Part shown: piece after piece, positions 33,260-41,034 of the stretch
How positions within the stretch are numbered: the stretch's first letter is position 1
Layout: each line of letters starts with the position of its first letter
Origin: Nocardia terpenica
GTDB lineage: Bacteria; Actinomycetota; Actinomycetes; Mycobacteriales; Mycobacteriaceae
Reading direction: 5' to 3'
DNA: 64,000 nt
Assembly (NCBI RefSeq): GCF_013186535.1
Contig: NZ_JABMCZ010000003.1
Span: 868,001 to 932,000 of the forward strand
Notes under the pieces: generated by a model
The model's input: only the letters and a program-made list of their open reading frames with translations
The model's database searches: none
Told to the model about the DNA's origin: nothing
Made by a program: the position numbers and the translations under genes

Positions 33260-33717
33260 GCAACCTTCTCGTCACCACGAGCCGGACGCGACGCACCCGG
33301 ATTCGCCGGAGCCTGCTTGGCACCCGAGGTGTCACCCGCGATACCGGTCGCGAAGTACGAATAAATGAGTTTCGGGAACTGGCCCGCCAGCGTGGCGCGC
33401 GGCTGCACCATCAGGTTCTCCAGGACCACCGGACGCACGCCCGGCAGCACCTCCTGCCCCTGCGGAACCGGCTGCACCGGAGCCAGAAACACCAGGTCGA
33501 TACCCGAATCGGTACCCCGGATACCCTCCGACAAGTCCATCAGCCGGGCTTTCCACTTCGGGAGACGCGTCTCCTCGTCGGTGTCCTGCTCATCGGTGTA
33601 CTGCCGACGACGCTCGTTGAACTTCATGACCTTCTCGATCTCGCCAATCAACGCAGCACCCTGCGGGAACGCGATATCGAACGGGATCGGGAACCGCTGT
33701 CCCTTCTTGATAGCCAC
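33256..33717 (-). CDS. First gene of the element's transfer/replication operon (unknown)
   Basis: A 153-residue soluble protein beginning MAIKKGQRFPIPFDIAFPQG, with a charged central part. It starts about 100 bp from the GntR gene in the divergent direction and is the first gene of the long leftward operon, so it should be the first target of GntR repression. Similar proteins occur at this position in actinobacterial elements; the function is not known to me. Confidence 0.68.
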   Translation of the reverse strand: MAIKKGQRFPIPFDIAFPQGAALIGEIEKVMKFNERRRQYTDEQDTDEETRLPKWKARLMDLSEGIRGTDSGIDLVFLAPVQPVPQGQEVLPGVRPVVLENLMVQPRATLAGQFPKLIYSYFATGIAGDTSGAKQAPANPGASRPARGDEKVA

Positions 33718-33741
33718 GGAATAGTCCTCCTTGTTCTTCTG

Positions 33742-33811
33742 TTCTCTATAGGAGCTGTTCTATAGAGGACAGTAGATCAGACCTCTATAGGAGTCAAGAC
33801 CTACAGAGGAC
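33742..33811. promoter_or_regulatory. GntR operator cluster (four CTCTATAG-type sites)
   Basis: In the 99-bp divergent region four related sites occur: TCTCTATAGGAG (33743-33754), TTCTATAGAGGAC (33758-33770), CCTCTATAGGAGT (33782-33794) and CCTACAGAGGAC (33800-33811). They alternate in orientation, forming inverted pairs. They are natural binding sites for the adjacent GntR regulator, as KorSA binds its own promoter region in pSAM2. Confidence 0.65.
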
Positions 33812-33816
33812 ATAAG

Positions 33817-34659
33817 ATGAGCCGAGTCGTCACAAGAAACGGAGTCGCTATGCCAGCGAAGTACGAGCTAATCGCAGATGAGCTGCGAGCACGCATCGTG
33901 AGTGGTGAGCTACGACCCAGCGATCGCGTTCCTGGGGAGGCCGCTCTGGTCGAGCAGTACAAGGTCAGCCCTCCCACCGTGCGGCAGGCGTTGGCAGTCT
34001 TGCGGGCCGAAGGTCTCGTTGAGGCCAAGCATGGCATTGGCACCTTCGTCCGAACACCACGCGTCAAGGTGCGACGCACCGATGAGCGCTATCAGTGGGA
34101 GAAGAACCGCGTTCACGAATCCGACTCGGTCCGTCGAACGACTGGCGCCACCGAGCGCGACACCGGACTTACCTTGCCCGACTTGTCATTCAGCGCTCAC
34201 TACACGACAACGAAAGCGACTGACGACCTCGCCGACGCATTCGGCGTTCCAGTCGGCACGAAGCTCCTTCAGCGTGACTACCGCACAAGACCGCGTGGTG
34301 ATGACGCACCGTTCAATCTCAGCCGCTCGTACCTGGTCTATGACATGGTGGAGCAAAATCCGGACTTGCTAGACGACTCCAACGAGCCCTGGCCTGGAGG
34401 AACGCAACATCAGCTATTCACGGTTGGCATCGAAGTCGCGAAGATTACCGAGGAAGTCGAGGCCCGCCCGCCAACCGCACGCGAAGCCAGTGAGTTGGGA
34501 ATTTCTCTCGAAGGGAGCGCCGTGTTCGACCTGAGGAAGATCTCCATAGACACAGACGGCCGTGTAGTCGAAGTGGCCGACGTGATCCTTCCGGGGGACC
34601 GAACTCAGCTCGTCTACACCACCCAGCTCGCCCCATGGGTCGAAAGGTCATCCAAGTGA
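33817..34659 (+). CDS. GntR/HutC-family regulator (KorSA/TraR-like)
   Basis: A 280-residue regulator. The N-terminal winged helix is KYELIADELRARIVSGELRPSDRVPGEAALVEQYKVSPPTVRQALAVLRAEGL in pieces, followed by a UTRA ligand-binding domain (about residues 110-275, with AVFDLRKISIDTDGRVVEVADV). It probably represses the divergent transfer operon and itself, keeping the element quiescent. A second start, ATG 33850, has an equally good ribosome site (GGAGT). Its stop overlaps the glycosyltransferase start (GTGA). Confidence 0.87.
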   Translation: MSRVVTRNGVAMPAKYELIADELRARIVSGELRPSDRVPGEAALVEQYKVSPPTVRQALAVLRAEGLVEAKHGIGTFVRTPRVKVRRTDERYQWEKNRVHESDSVRRTTGATERDTGLTLPDLSFSAHYTTTKATDDLADAFGVPVGTKLLQRDYRTRPRGDDAPFNLSRSYLVYDMVEQNPDLLDDSNEPWPGGTQHQLFTVGIEVAKITEEVEARPPTAREASELGISLEGSAVFDLRKISIDTDGRVVEVADVILPGDRTQLVYTTQLAPWVERSSK

Positions 34660-35420
34660 GCCACCTCATCTCGATTGTTACTCCCGTATACAATGCCGTT
34701 CCTGAGTACGTTGCAGATGCGTACAAATCTCTTGTCGCACAACAACTTCCCACAGGATGGACCTGGGAGTGGATCATTCAGGCAGACGGACTCAACGAAA
34801 CCGATATCGTCAGCGCACTACCCGACGATGACCGAATTCGCTTCGCAGTCGGCCGTCACGGCGGGCCAGGTGTAGCACGTACGCTGGCTCTCGGCAGGGT
34901 CAATGGCGAGCTGGTCAAGGTCCTTGATGCGGATGATCAACTGACTGACGGAAGTCTCATGCGCGATATCAGTGCTCTAGAGCGATTTGATATCGGTTGG
35001 ACCACCTCACGGGTTCTCGATCTCTTGCCTGATGGCTCGACACTCGGGTTCGATAATGACCCCCCCGAGGGAATCGTCCCCCGCGGTGCTGTCCTCCAAC
35101 ACTGGCGAACACACAATTTCCGTGCGCAGGTCCATCCGACAACCATGTGCATCCGCACCCAGTTGGTTCTTGCCTTGGGCGGATGGATGGCTCTCCCCGC
35201 ATCCGAGGACACCGGTCTTTTGTTGGCTGCCAACGCAGTAGCCGATGGCTACTTCTCAGCCGATGTTGGCCTCCTATACCGCAAGTGGCCAGGTCAGACG
35301 ACCGCCCAGGCCGCACATGCTAACGAAGATGATCTCACCGCGCGCCGAACAGTCATTCAGCGCCGAGCCATGGCACTCGCTGACGACTTCCCACACTGGC
35401 ACTACGCTGCATCACGGTGA
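34656..35420 (+). CDS. Family 2 glycosyltransferase carried by the integrative element
   Basis: A 254-residue GT-A fold protein. The N-terminus LISIVTPVYNAVPEYVADAY is the nucleotide-sugar binding strand-helix, and LVKVLDADDQLTDGS carries the DxD metal motif (DAD). HPTTMCIRTQLVLALGGW and a later SEDTGLL segment fit the acceptor region. It is coupled to the GntR gene, so its expression follows the element's regulator. It may alter cell-surface sugars or act on a small molecule. Its base composition is less GC-rich than the chromosome. The acceptor is unknown. Confidence 0.83.
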   Translation: MSHLISIVTPVYNAVPEYVADAYKSLVAQQLPTGWTWEWIIQADGLNETDIVSALPDDDRIRFAVGRHGGPGVARTLALGRVNGELVKVLDADDQLTDGSLMRDISALERFDIGWTTSRVLDLLPDGSTLGFDNDPPEGIVPRGAVLQHWRTHNFRAQVHPTTMCIRTQLVLALGGWMALPASEDTGLLLAANAVADGYFSADVGLLYRKWPGQTTAQAAHANEDDLTARRTVIQRRAMALADDFPHWHYAASR

Positions 35421-35498
35421 ATGTGTAACCTTGTCTCTATCACGCGAGTGATGCTGGCGGTGGGACGCCGGAGTCGACCGACGCCCCACCTTGGTGGG

Positions 35499-35618
35499 TT
35501 ACCTAGCCCGCCGCAACCAGCGGACCAAGATGAGCGCTCCGGCGACTACGGCACAGCCTGCAAGCATGAGGCCGTAATCGACCGGAGCCTCGCTCGTTTT
35601 CCGGCGATGTTTCGCCAT
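35499..35618 (-). CDS. 39-residue membrane peptide
   Basis: A short ORF (MAKHRRKTSEAPVDYG then LMLAGCAVVAGALILVRWL) with a strong AGGAGGT ribosome site 8 bp before the ATG at 35618. One membrane segment follows a basic N-terminus and RRAR follows it. The strong ribosome site and clear topology support a real gene. Function unknown. Confidence 0.6.
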   Translation of the reverse strand: MAKHRRKTSEAPVDYGLMLAGCAVVAGALILVRWLRRAR

Positions 35619-36453
35619 CCCCCACCACCTCCTTCCTGGGCGCGGTGTGTGGACCAAGTCCACCGCCCCTCGGCCGGAGGTGCCATCACCCTACGCCACC
35701 GCGACGACAAGAACCGTTGCAACGCAGCAACTTCCATCCACTGACCGGATTCTCCTCGGGTCCCCCGACCAGCGATTCGGCCGATTCGCGTCCCGTTCTC
35801 GCCTCGCTCTCCCACACCCCACCATCACCGTTCGCGTAGTGCTTGCCGAATTTGGCTATACAGGATCAAGGGGCGCGGGCGGGCGCTGCGCGCCCGCCGC
35901 GCCACACCACGGCTCGCCTTCACTGCGCCCGCTCCGTTCCGGCGGCCGGAGTGTCGCGGCGGGCGCAAGTTGACCGTCGCTTCCCAATGCCCGTCTCGCC
36001 CATTCCGCTTGGCACCACAACCGCGGAGCGGTGGGCGTGGTCGTGAGGCTCCGAGCGCCCGGGAATCGGCTCGGCCCCGGGTCGGCGAAGACGGATGCTT
36101 CCGTCAGGCTGAGCAGCCGGGCATTGGTCACGTTCGGTTCCCCCCGCCTTCCTCATGGCCCGATTGTCTCGCTCCACTCGCACGAGTCAAGGGAAAGAGC
36201 GCCCTTGACACGCACGAGCTCCGCTGAGGGATGGCCAGTATGAGGAGGGCGGGGGGAAGTAGTCATTGGGTGCGGATAGACAACCTATCCACGAAAAAGC
36301 GAGCTCAGGCAGCACAGTCCGCAGTCAGTCCGCAGCAGCGCCCAAGCTCGCCGAAAGTCACCAACTCAACCAACGAACGAAGACGCTGGTCAGCCAGCAT
36401 TCACCATCAATCACCAACGCCACCGAAAACACCCAAACATCAAGAGCAACAAG
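35619..36453. other. Non-coding right end of the integrative element
   Basis: About 830 bp between the small membrane peptide and attR. Frames here lack good starts and typical codon use. The region holds the candidate integrase arm sites (36317-36335). It could also hold the replication or transfer origin, but I see no diagnostic nick-site sequence. Confidence 0.45.
36317..36335 (+). promoter_or_regulatory. Candidate integrase arm-type sites, right
   Basis: Two exact GTCCGCAG octamers at 36317-36324 and 36328-36335, spaced 11 bp, lie 119 bp inside attR. They mirror the pair near attL in sequence, spacing and orientation. Confidence 0.4.
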
Positions 36454-36498
36454 CTTAAAATCCGCACAGTGTCGGTTCGAACCCGACCGGGGGCACCT
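36454..36498 (+). other. Attachment site attR (45-bp direct repeat, right)
   Basis: An exact copy of 24959-25003, starting CTTAAAATCCGCACAGTG and ending CGGGGGCACCT. It preserves the tRNA 3' half but lacks the 5' half, so it is not a tRNA gene. It marks the right end of the element. Confidence 0.93.
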
Positions 36499-36501
36499 CG
36501 G

Positions 36502-36775
36502 TTAGGCACTCAAAGGTGCAGGTGGAGAGGGTTTCTTGGCCCGTGATGGCCTTCCGGGATTTCGGTTCTGCCCACACTTTGCCCACGACCTCCCCATCTT
36601 GCGGGCCACGGCTTCCGGATCGTCGTTGAACAGATCGGCGTCATCGCGGCGGACGCGTACCCCCGCATCCGCCGTATCGCCTTCACGTTCGCGCCGGAGG
36701 CGACTCCGAGGCTAGCGTCGATGCGCCGTAGGTCATGGGCGGCGAAGCGCGGGAAGGTCCTCTCGTCGTCAGCTC
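36502..36775 (-). pseudogene. Remnant of a second tyrosine integrase (C-terminal fragment)
   Basis: Minus-strand translation gives TFPRFAAHDLRRIDASLGV then ASGANVKAIRRMRGYASAAM, recognisably the HxxR-to-GH region of an integrase. A frame-changing deletion follows, and the tail ADLFNDDPEAVARK resumes in another frame, ending at 36502. The catalytic tyrosine segment is deleted and the box-III histidine is replaced (GYAS). It begins 4 bp outside attR in the same orientation as the intact integrase, so it looks like the integrase of an older element at the same tRNA. Confidence 0.75.
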
Positions 36776-36883
36776 CTTGCCCTCACAAGTCCGGGGGAGC
36801 TCCGGGCAACGCTCACGTCCCCTCCACCGGTGACCCCTGGGGCTGTCGCCCTTGCGCCTCGAGTCGTTCGATTCGTCGAATCA

Positions 36884-37066
36884 TCAGGCGAGAGAACCGA
36901 TTTGTTCTTCGTCCGCATCGGTGCCGTCGTCGCGCTCACTGCTCACGGCCCCGGTGTGGTTGTGGAGTTCGAGGTAAAACCCCGGCCGGTCCTCGTCATC
37001 ATCGTCATAGGCGGCGACTTGCACCATTCCACCGGGAAAGACGAATGTCCTCGAACGTGCAGCCAT
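36884..37066 (-). CDS. 60-residue acidic small protein (hypothetical)
   Basis: MAARSRTFVFPGGMVQVAAY followed by an acidic run (DDDDEDRPGFYLEL). AGAGG lies 6 bp before the ATG. It is on the opposite strand from the downstream three-gene cassette. The surrounding 36776-37314 shows no other gene. Coding is plausible but unproven. Confidence 0.4.
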   Translation of the reverse strand: MAARSRTFVFPGGMVQVAAYDDDDEDRPGFYLELHNHTGAVSSERDDGTDADEEQIGSLA

Positions 37067-37314
37067 GACAACCTCTCTGCGTCTGGTAGCTGGTGGGACA
37101 GCTCGGGGAGCAGGAGTTCGATCGTGTCGACTGGACCGGACCGGGCTCTACCAGCCCGAGCGCCGCATCTGACGCTAGGGGTTGCTTCATTCCATGCACC
37201 ACAAAGTTTCTCGATGTTTCTTTCGCTCGCCGGATTCGTTGACTGGCTACACCACGAGTGACGACGATGGTTGGACGAGAAACGCCGCGAAACACGCTGG
37301 ACTGGGAGGCCACG

Positions 37315-37641
37315 ATGCGATTGAGGTTCCTCGGCAAGAGCACGAACGGAGGTCGGTCACCCACCTTGTACGCCTCTGATAAGGGGACGTATGTGGTCCA
37401 AGGCTGGAGGACGGATCGAAACAACCAGATAGCGATACCGCACCGGCTCCTGGAGTTCCTGGAGCCGGGTACCTGTCTCGGAACGATCCTGCACGATAGT
37501 GGGCACGGGACGTTCACCCTCGCGGGTGAGCCGGTCACCGACTCGGAAGCACTGGAACAGATGGAGCTTCCCGCACACGAGGCGAGCGTGGAAGTCCCAG
37601 TAGGACAGGAGATTCGACCGGATGCAACTCCACTACGGTGA
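37315..37641 (+). CDS. Small conserved actinobacterial protein of the DUF6879/XRE cassette
   Basis: A 108-residue protein starting MRLRFLGKSTNGGRSPTLYA, with GTYVVQGWRTD and EFLEPGTCLGTIL. I recognise it as a type that recurs beside DUF6879 and XRE/DUF5753 genes in actinobacteria. ATG 37315 has GGAGG 6 bp upstream. Its 3' end overlaps the DUF6879 gene by 20 bp. The role is unknown; such cassettes have been linked to development and proposed as regulator/antagonist modules. Confidence 0.72.
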   Translation: MRLRFLGKSTNGGRSPTLYASDKGTYVVQGWRTDRNNQIAIPHRLLEFLEPGTCLGTILHDSGHGTFTLAGEPVTDSEALEQMELPAHEASVEVPVGQEIRPDATPLR

Positions 37642-38152
37642 GGACATGGCGCGGCTGTTCCGTGCCGACTGGCGTGTAGCAGTCCATCTGGAACTTCAGG
37701 ACAGCTACACAGCACCGGAGGAGGACGAACCGTTCCACAAGTTCCTGGCTGGAGAACCGGACGATTTTGCGTGGTTCTCCGACTGGGAGAACCTCGTTCG
37801 AGAACTCACCGGCAACGGTCGGGGTATGCGGCGCGTTCGCGTGGTAACCGTCCCCCATACCGACTACACCCGTTGGGCGCTGACCGTCGCCGTCCGGAAC
37901 GTGGAGGCCGGGGAGGATGTTCGGTACCTGCCGCGGCACAAGATCGACCCTGGATTGCTGTCCGGGGACGACTGGTGGATCTTCGATGATGATCTCGTTG
38001 CCTTCAGCGTGTTCACGCCAGCAGGCGCGGGGGCGGGACTGGCGACCACCACCGACCCGGCGATCGTGGCGCATATCCGCACGGTCCGAGATCGGGTGTG
38101 GTCATTGGCGATTCCGTATGCCGAATACGTCACGGTTCCTGCGGAACGGTGA
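37622..38152 (+). CDS. DUF6879 family protein
   Basis: A 176-residue protein with the family's pattern: LFRADWRVAVHLELQDSY near the N-terminus, EPFHKFLAGEPDDFAWFSDW, RRVRVVTVPHTDYTRWAL and YLPRHKIDPGLLSGDDWWIFDD. ATG 37622 aligns with the usual N-terminus; ATG 37646 is an alternative. The stop overlaps the XRE gene start (GTGA). Function unknown; it is usually paired with the following regulator. Confidence 0.8.
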   Translation: MQLHYGEDMARLFRADWRVAVHLELQDSYTAPEEDEPFHKFLAGEPDDFAWFSDWENLVRELTGNGRGMRRVRVVTVPHTDYTRWALTVAVRNVEAGEDVRYLPRHKIDPGLLSGDDWWIFDDDLVAFSVFTPAGAGAGLATTTDPAIVAHIRTVRDRVWSLAIPYAEYVTVPAER

Positions 38153-38991
38153 CCTACGCCGTACAACAGGTCCGGGAAGCCCTAGGGGGACGGCTCCGGG
38201 ACATACGAAAGGATGCCGGGCTGACCGCGCGGGCTGTATCCCGTTCGGCCGGCTGGGTACCGTCCAAGGTGTCGAAACTCGAACGTGGGCAGCAGACTCC
38301 CACCGACAGTGACATACGGACATGGTGCCGGGCATGTGATGCGGAAGACCAGATCGCTGACCTGATCGCGTCGCTGCGGAACGTCGAAGCCGCATATCTC
38401 GAATGGCGGCAGATGCGCCTACCGCACCGGCAACGGCAGTCGATCGCCTGGGAATCCGAAACCAAGCTGATGCGCTGGTATGAGCCCTTCGTCGTACCGG
38501 GTTTGCTCCAAACACCGCAATACGCAGAAGCTGTACTCGGACGGATGCAGGACTTTTACCGAGGCTCACGCGACGAACTCGCGGCCGGACTAGCCGCTCG
38601 CATGGAGCGACAACAGGTCTTGTACCGGGGTGACCACCGATTCCATTTCATCCTTGCCGAACAAGTCCTGCGCACCACCGTCGGCGACGACGACATCATG
38701 ATCGGGCAGTTGGACCGGCTCCTGATCGCCATGGCTCTGCCTCGCGTTGTGATCGGCATCATCCCCACGCACACCGAATACGTTGTGCCCCTGTCGAACT
38801 TCTGCATGTTCGACGCAAGTCGAGTGCTCGTGGAGACCATCACTGCCGAGTTGACGATCACCCAGCCACGCGAACTCGTGTTGTACGAGAAGACGTTTCA
38901 GACACTTGCGAAACAGGCCGTAGTCGGTAGGGCTGCACGTCATCTGATCACAACGGCTCTGGACGATCGCCGAGGAACAGAATCGGATTGA
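38149..38991 (+). CDS. XRE-family regulator with DUF5753 (Scr1-like)
   Basis: A 280-residue regulator. The N-terminal helix-turn-helix is LGGRLRDIRKDAGLTARAVS then GWVPSKVSKLERGQQTPT; the remainder is DUF5753 (MRWYEPFVVPGLLQTPQYAE onward), a probable ligand or partner domain. It resembles Streptomyces regulators of the BldB/WhiJ-type cassettes. The GTG start is coupled to the DUF6879 stop. It ends 4 bp from the convergent prpC gene. Confidence 0.85.
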   Translation: MTYAVQQVREALGGRLRDIRKDAGLTARAVSRSAGWVPSKVSKLERGQQTPTDSDIRTWCRACDAEDQIADLIASLRNVEAAYLEWRQMRLPHRQRQSIAWESETKLMRWYEPFVVPGLLQTPQYAEAVLGRMQDFYRGSRDELAAGLAARMERQQVLYRGDHRFHFILAEQVLRTTVGDDDIMIGQLDRLLIAMALPRVVIGIIPTHTEYVVPLSNFCMFDASRVLVETITAELTITQPRELVLYEKTFQTLAKQAVVGRAARHLITTALDDRRGTESD

Positions 38992-38995
38992 AATA

Positions 38996-40120
38996 TCAGG
39001 CGACGACCGTGCGCTGGGGTACCCCGATGTATTCGCTCAGGGGGCGGATCAGGGTGTTGGATTCGGACTGTTCGATGATGTGGGCGGTCCAGCCGGTGAT
39101 GCGGCTCAGGACGAAGATGGGGGTGAAGGTCTCGATGTCGAAGCCTAGGAGGTAGTAGGCGGGGCCGGTGGGGAAGTCGAGGTTGGGTTTGATGCCGGTG
39201 GTTTCGTGCATGGTGCGTTCGAGGATGTCGTATATTCGCACCCAGCGCTGGCCGTCGGTGGCGGCGGCGATGTCCAGGAACGCCTTCTTCATGGTGGGTA
39301 CCCGGGAGTCGCCGTTCTTGTAGACGCGGTGGCCGAAGCCCATGACTTTTTCCTTGTGCGACAGCTTGTTTCGCAGCCATGGCTCGGCCAGGTCGGGGTC
39401 GCCGATCTCGAGCATGTCGTGCATGACGGCCTCGTTGGCGCCGCCGTGCAGCGGGCCCTTCAGCGCGCCGATGGCCGCGGTGACCGCGCTGTAGATGTCC
39501 GAGAGCGTGGAGGTGACCACCCGGGCGGCGAAGGTGGAGGCGTTGAAACTGTGCTCGGCGTACAGGATCAGCGATACCTCGAACGCCTGCACCAGCTCGG
39601 GCGCGGGGATCGTGCCGAAGCACATGTTCAGGAAGTTCTCGGCGAAACCCAGATGTGAGTGCGGCGCAATGGGATCCAGGCCGCGCCGGCGGCGGTGGTC
39701 GGCCGCGACGATGGTCGGCAGCACCGCCATCATGCGAAGTGCCTTGGCGCGGTTGGCCTTCGCCGAGTTGTCGTCCTCGGCCGGATCCTCCGCGCCGAGG
39801 TAGCTGATCGCCGTGCGCACCACGTCCATCGGGTGGCAGTTCTCCGGCAGCTTCGCCACCAGCGCCAGCAGCGACCGGTCGGCGCGCCGCGATGCCCGCT
39901 CCCGCTGGCAGAACCGCTCGAGCTCGGCGTGGGTGGGCAGTTCCCCGTGCCACAGCAGGTAGGCGACCTGCTCGAAGCTGCAGTGGGCGGCCAGATCCTG
40001 CACGGCGTAGCCGCGGTAGGTCAGCGAGTTGGTTTCCGGCACCACCTTGGAGATGGCGGTGGTGTCGACGACGACGCCCGCCAGACCCTTGGAGATGGTC
40101 GGTGTCGCGGTCTCCGTCAT
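38996..40120 (-). CDS. prpC: 2-methylcitrate synthase
   Basis: A 374-residue citrate-synthase-fold enzyme that condenses propionyl-CoA with oxaloacetate. Active-site features: H in LYAEHSFNASTFAARV near 220, GPLHGGANEAVM near 250 and MGFGHRVYKNGDSR near 295. The short length and its operon with prpB and prpD support methylcitrate synthase over the TCA enzyme. The ATG overlaps the prpB stop by 1 bp (TGATG). It is the last gene of the prp operon. Confidence 0.93.
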   Translation of the reverse strand: MTETATPTISKGLAGVVVDTTAISKVVPETNSLTYRGYAVQDLAAHCSFEQVAYLLWHGELPTHAELERFCQRERASRRADRSLLALVAKLPENCHPMDVVRTAISYLGAEDPAEDDNSAKANRAKALRMMAVLPTIVAADHRRRRGLDPIAPHSHLGFAENFLNMCFGTIPAPELVQAFEVSLILYAEHSFNASTFAARVVTSTLSDIYSAVTAAIGALKGPLHGGANEAVMHDMLEIGDPDLAEPWLRNKLSHKEKVMGFGHRVYKNGDSRVPTMKKAFLDIAAATDGQRWVRIYDILERTMHETTGIKPNLDFPTGPAYYLLGFDIETFTPIFVLSRITGWTAHIIEQSESNTLIRPLSEYIGVPQRTVVA

Positions 40121-41034
40121 CACTGATCCCCTCCCAGGGTGAAATTGAAGATGTCGGAATCGAATTCGTTGTAGCGCTGGTACTCCAGCAGTTCGTAGAG
40201 GCGGCTGCGGTGCTGCATGCGGTCCAGAAGCCCTGCCTGCGTGCCCTTGTCGAAGATCTCCCGCAGCCCGGCCTCGGCGGCGTACATGGCCAGCCGCAGC
40301 GTGGTAACCGGGTAGATGACGGCGTTGTAGCCGATCGACTCCAGCGTTGCGGCCGAGAGCAGTTCGGACTTGCCGAACTCGGTCATGTTGGCCAGCAACG
40401 GAATCGAGACCGCCGCGCGGAACCGCTCGAATTCCGCCGCGGTGGTGAGGGCTTCGGTGAAGATCAGATCCGCCCCGGCCGCCGCGTACGCCCGGGCCCG
40501 CTCGACGGCCGCGTCGATGCCCTCGATCCCGGCGGCGTCGGTGCGCGCGCAGATCACGAAATTCGGGTCGTGGCGGGCGGATACGGCCGCGCGCAGGCGG
40601 CGCACCATGTCCGCGGTGGGCACCACGGCCTTGCCGTCGAGATGGCCGCACCGCTTGGGGTTGACCTGATCCTCCAGGTGCAGGCCCGCGATGCCCGCGT
40701 CCTCGAGCACGGTCACCGTGCGGGCGGCGCTCATCGGCTCGCCGAAGCCCGTGTCGGCGTCGATCAGCACCGGCAGATCGGTGACCCGCGCGATCTGCTG
40801 TCCGCGCCCCGCGACCTCGGTGAGGGTGGTCAGGCCGATATCGGGCAGCGCCAGATCCGCCGACAGCACCGCGCCCGAGACGTACACGCCCTCGAAGCCG
40901 ATCTCCTGAATCAGCTTGGCCACCAAGGGATTGAACGCACCGGGCAGGCGCTGGAGGCGGCCCGAGGCCAGGCCCGCGCGGAACGCGGCGCGCTTGTCGG
41001 CGGCGGAGGTGGCGGCGGCGAGCAGGCCGGTCAT
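40120..41034 (-). CDS. prpB: 2-methylisocitrate lyase
   Basis: A 304-residue isocitrate-lyase-superfamily enzyme that splits 2-methylisocitrate to pyruvate and succinate. GVYVSGAVLSADLALPDIGL lies near the N-terminus, DADTGFG near 88 binds metal, and the catalytic loop NPKRCGHLDGK near 125 has the KRCGH signature. The ATG overlaps the prpD stop (ATGA), giving tight coupling. Confidence 0.94.
   Translation of the reverse strand: MTGLLAAATSAADKRAAFRAGLASGRLQRLPGAFNPLVAKLIQEIGFEGVYVSGAVLSADLALPDIGLTTLTEVAGRGQQIARVTDLPVLIDADTGFGEPMSAARTVTVLEDAGIAGLHLEDQVNPKRCGHLDGKAVVPTADMVRRLRAAVSARHDPNFVICARTDAAGIEGIDAAVERARAYAAAGADLIFTEALTTAAEFERFRAAVSIPLLANMTEFGKSELLSAATLESIGYNAVIYPVTTLRLAMYAAEAGLREIFDKGTQAGLLDRMQHRSRLYELLEYQRYNEFDSDIFNFTLGGDQ

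Larger units (their letters stand above)
24959..36498. mobile_element. AICE-type integrative and conjugative element (pSAM2-like), about 11.5 kb
   Basis: The element is bounded by the 45-bp att repeats. On the minus strand, running from the control region at 33718 toward attL, it carries small proteins, a DUF2637/Spd-like protein, FtsK-like TraB, more small proteins, a RepSA-like initiator, excisionase and integrase. On the plus strand it has a GntR regulator and a glycosyltransferase. This is the module set of actinobacterial elements that replicate by rolling circle and transfer double-stranded DNA with a single TraB protein. All expected core genes look intact. Confidence 0.92.

Noticed and set aside
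35856..36131. Minus-strand ORF of 91 codons near attR (MTNARLLSLTEASV...)
   Set aside because: No family resemblance, and the composition looks like a shadow of non-coding GC-rich DNA.
36240..36497. Partial tRNA-like sequence at 36454 as a second tRNA-Leu
   Set aside because: The 5' half of the cloverleaf is missing; it is the attR copy.
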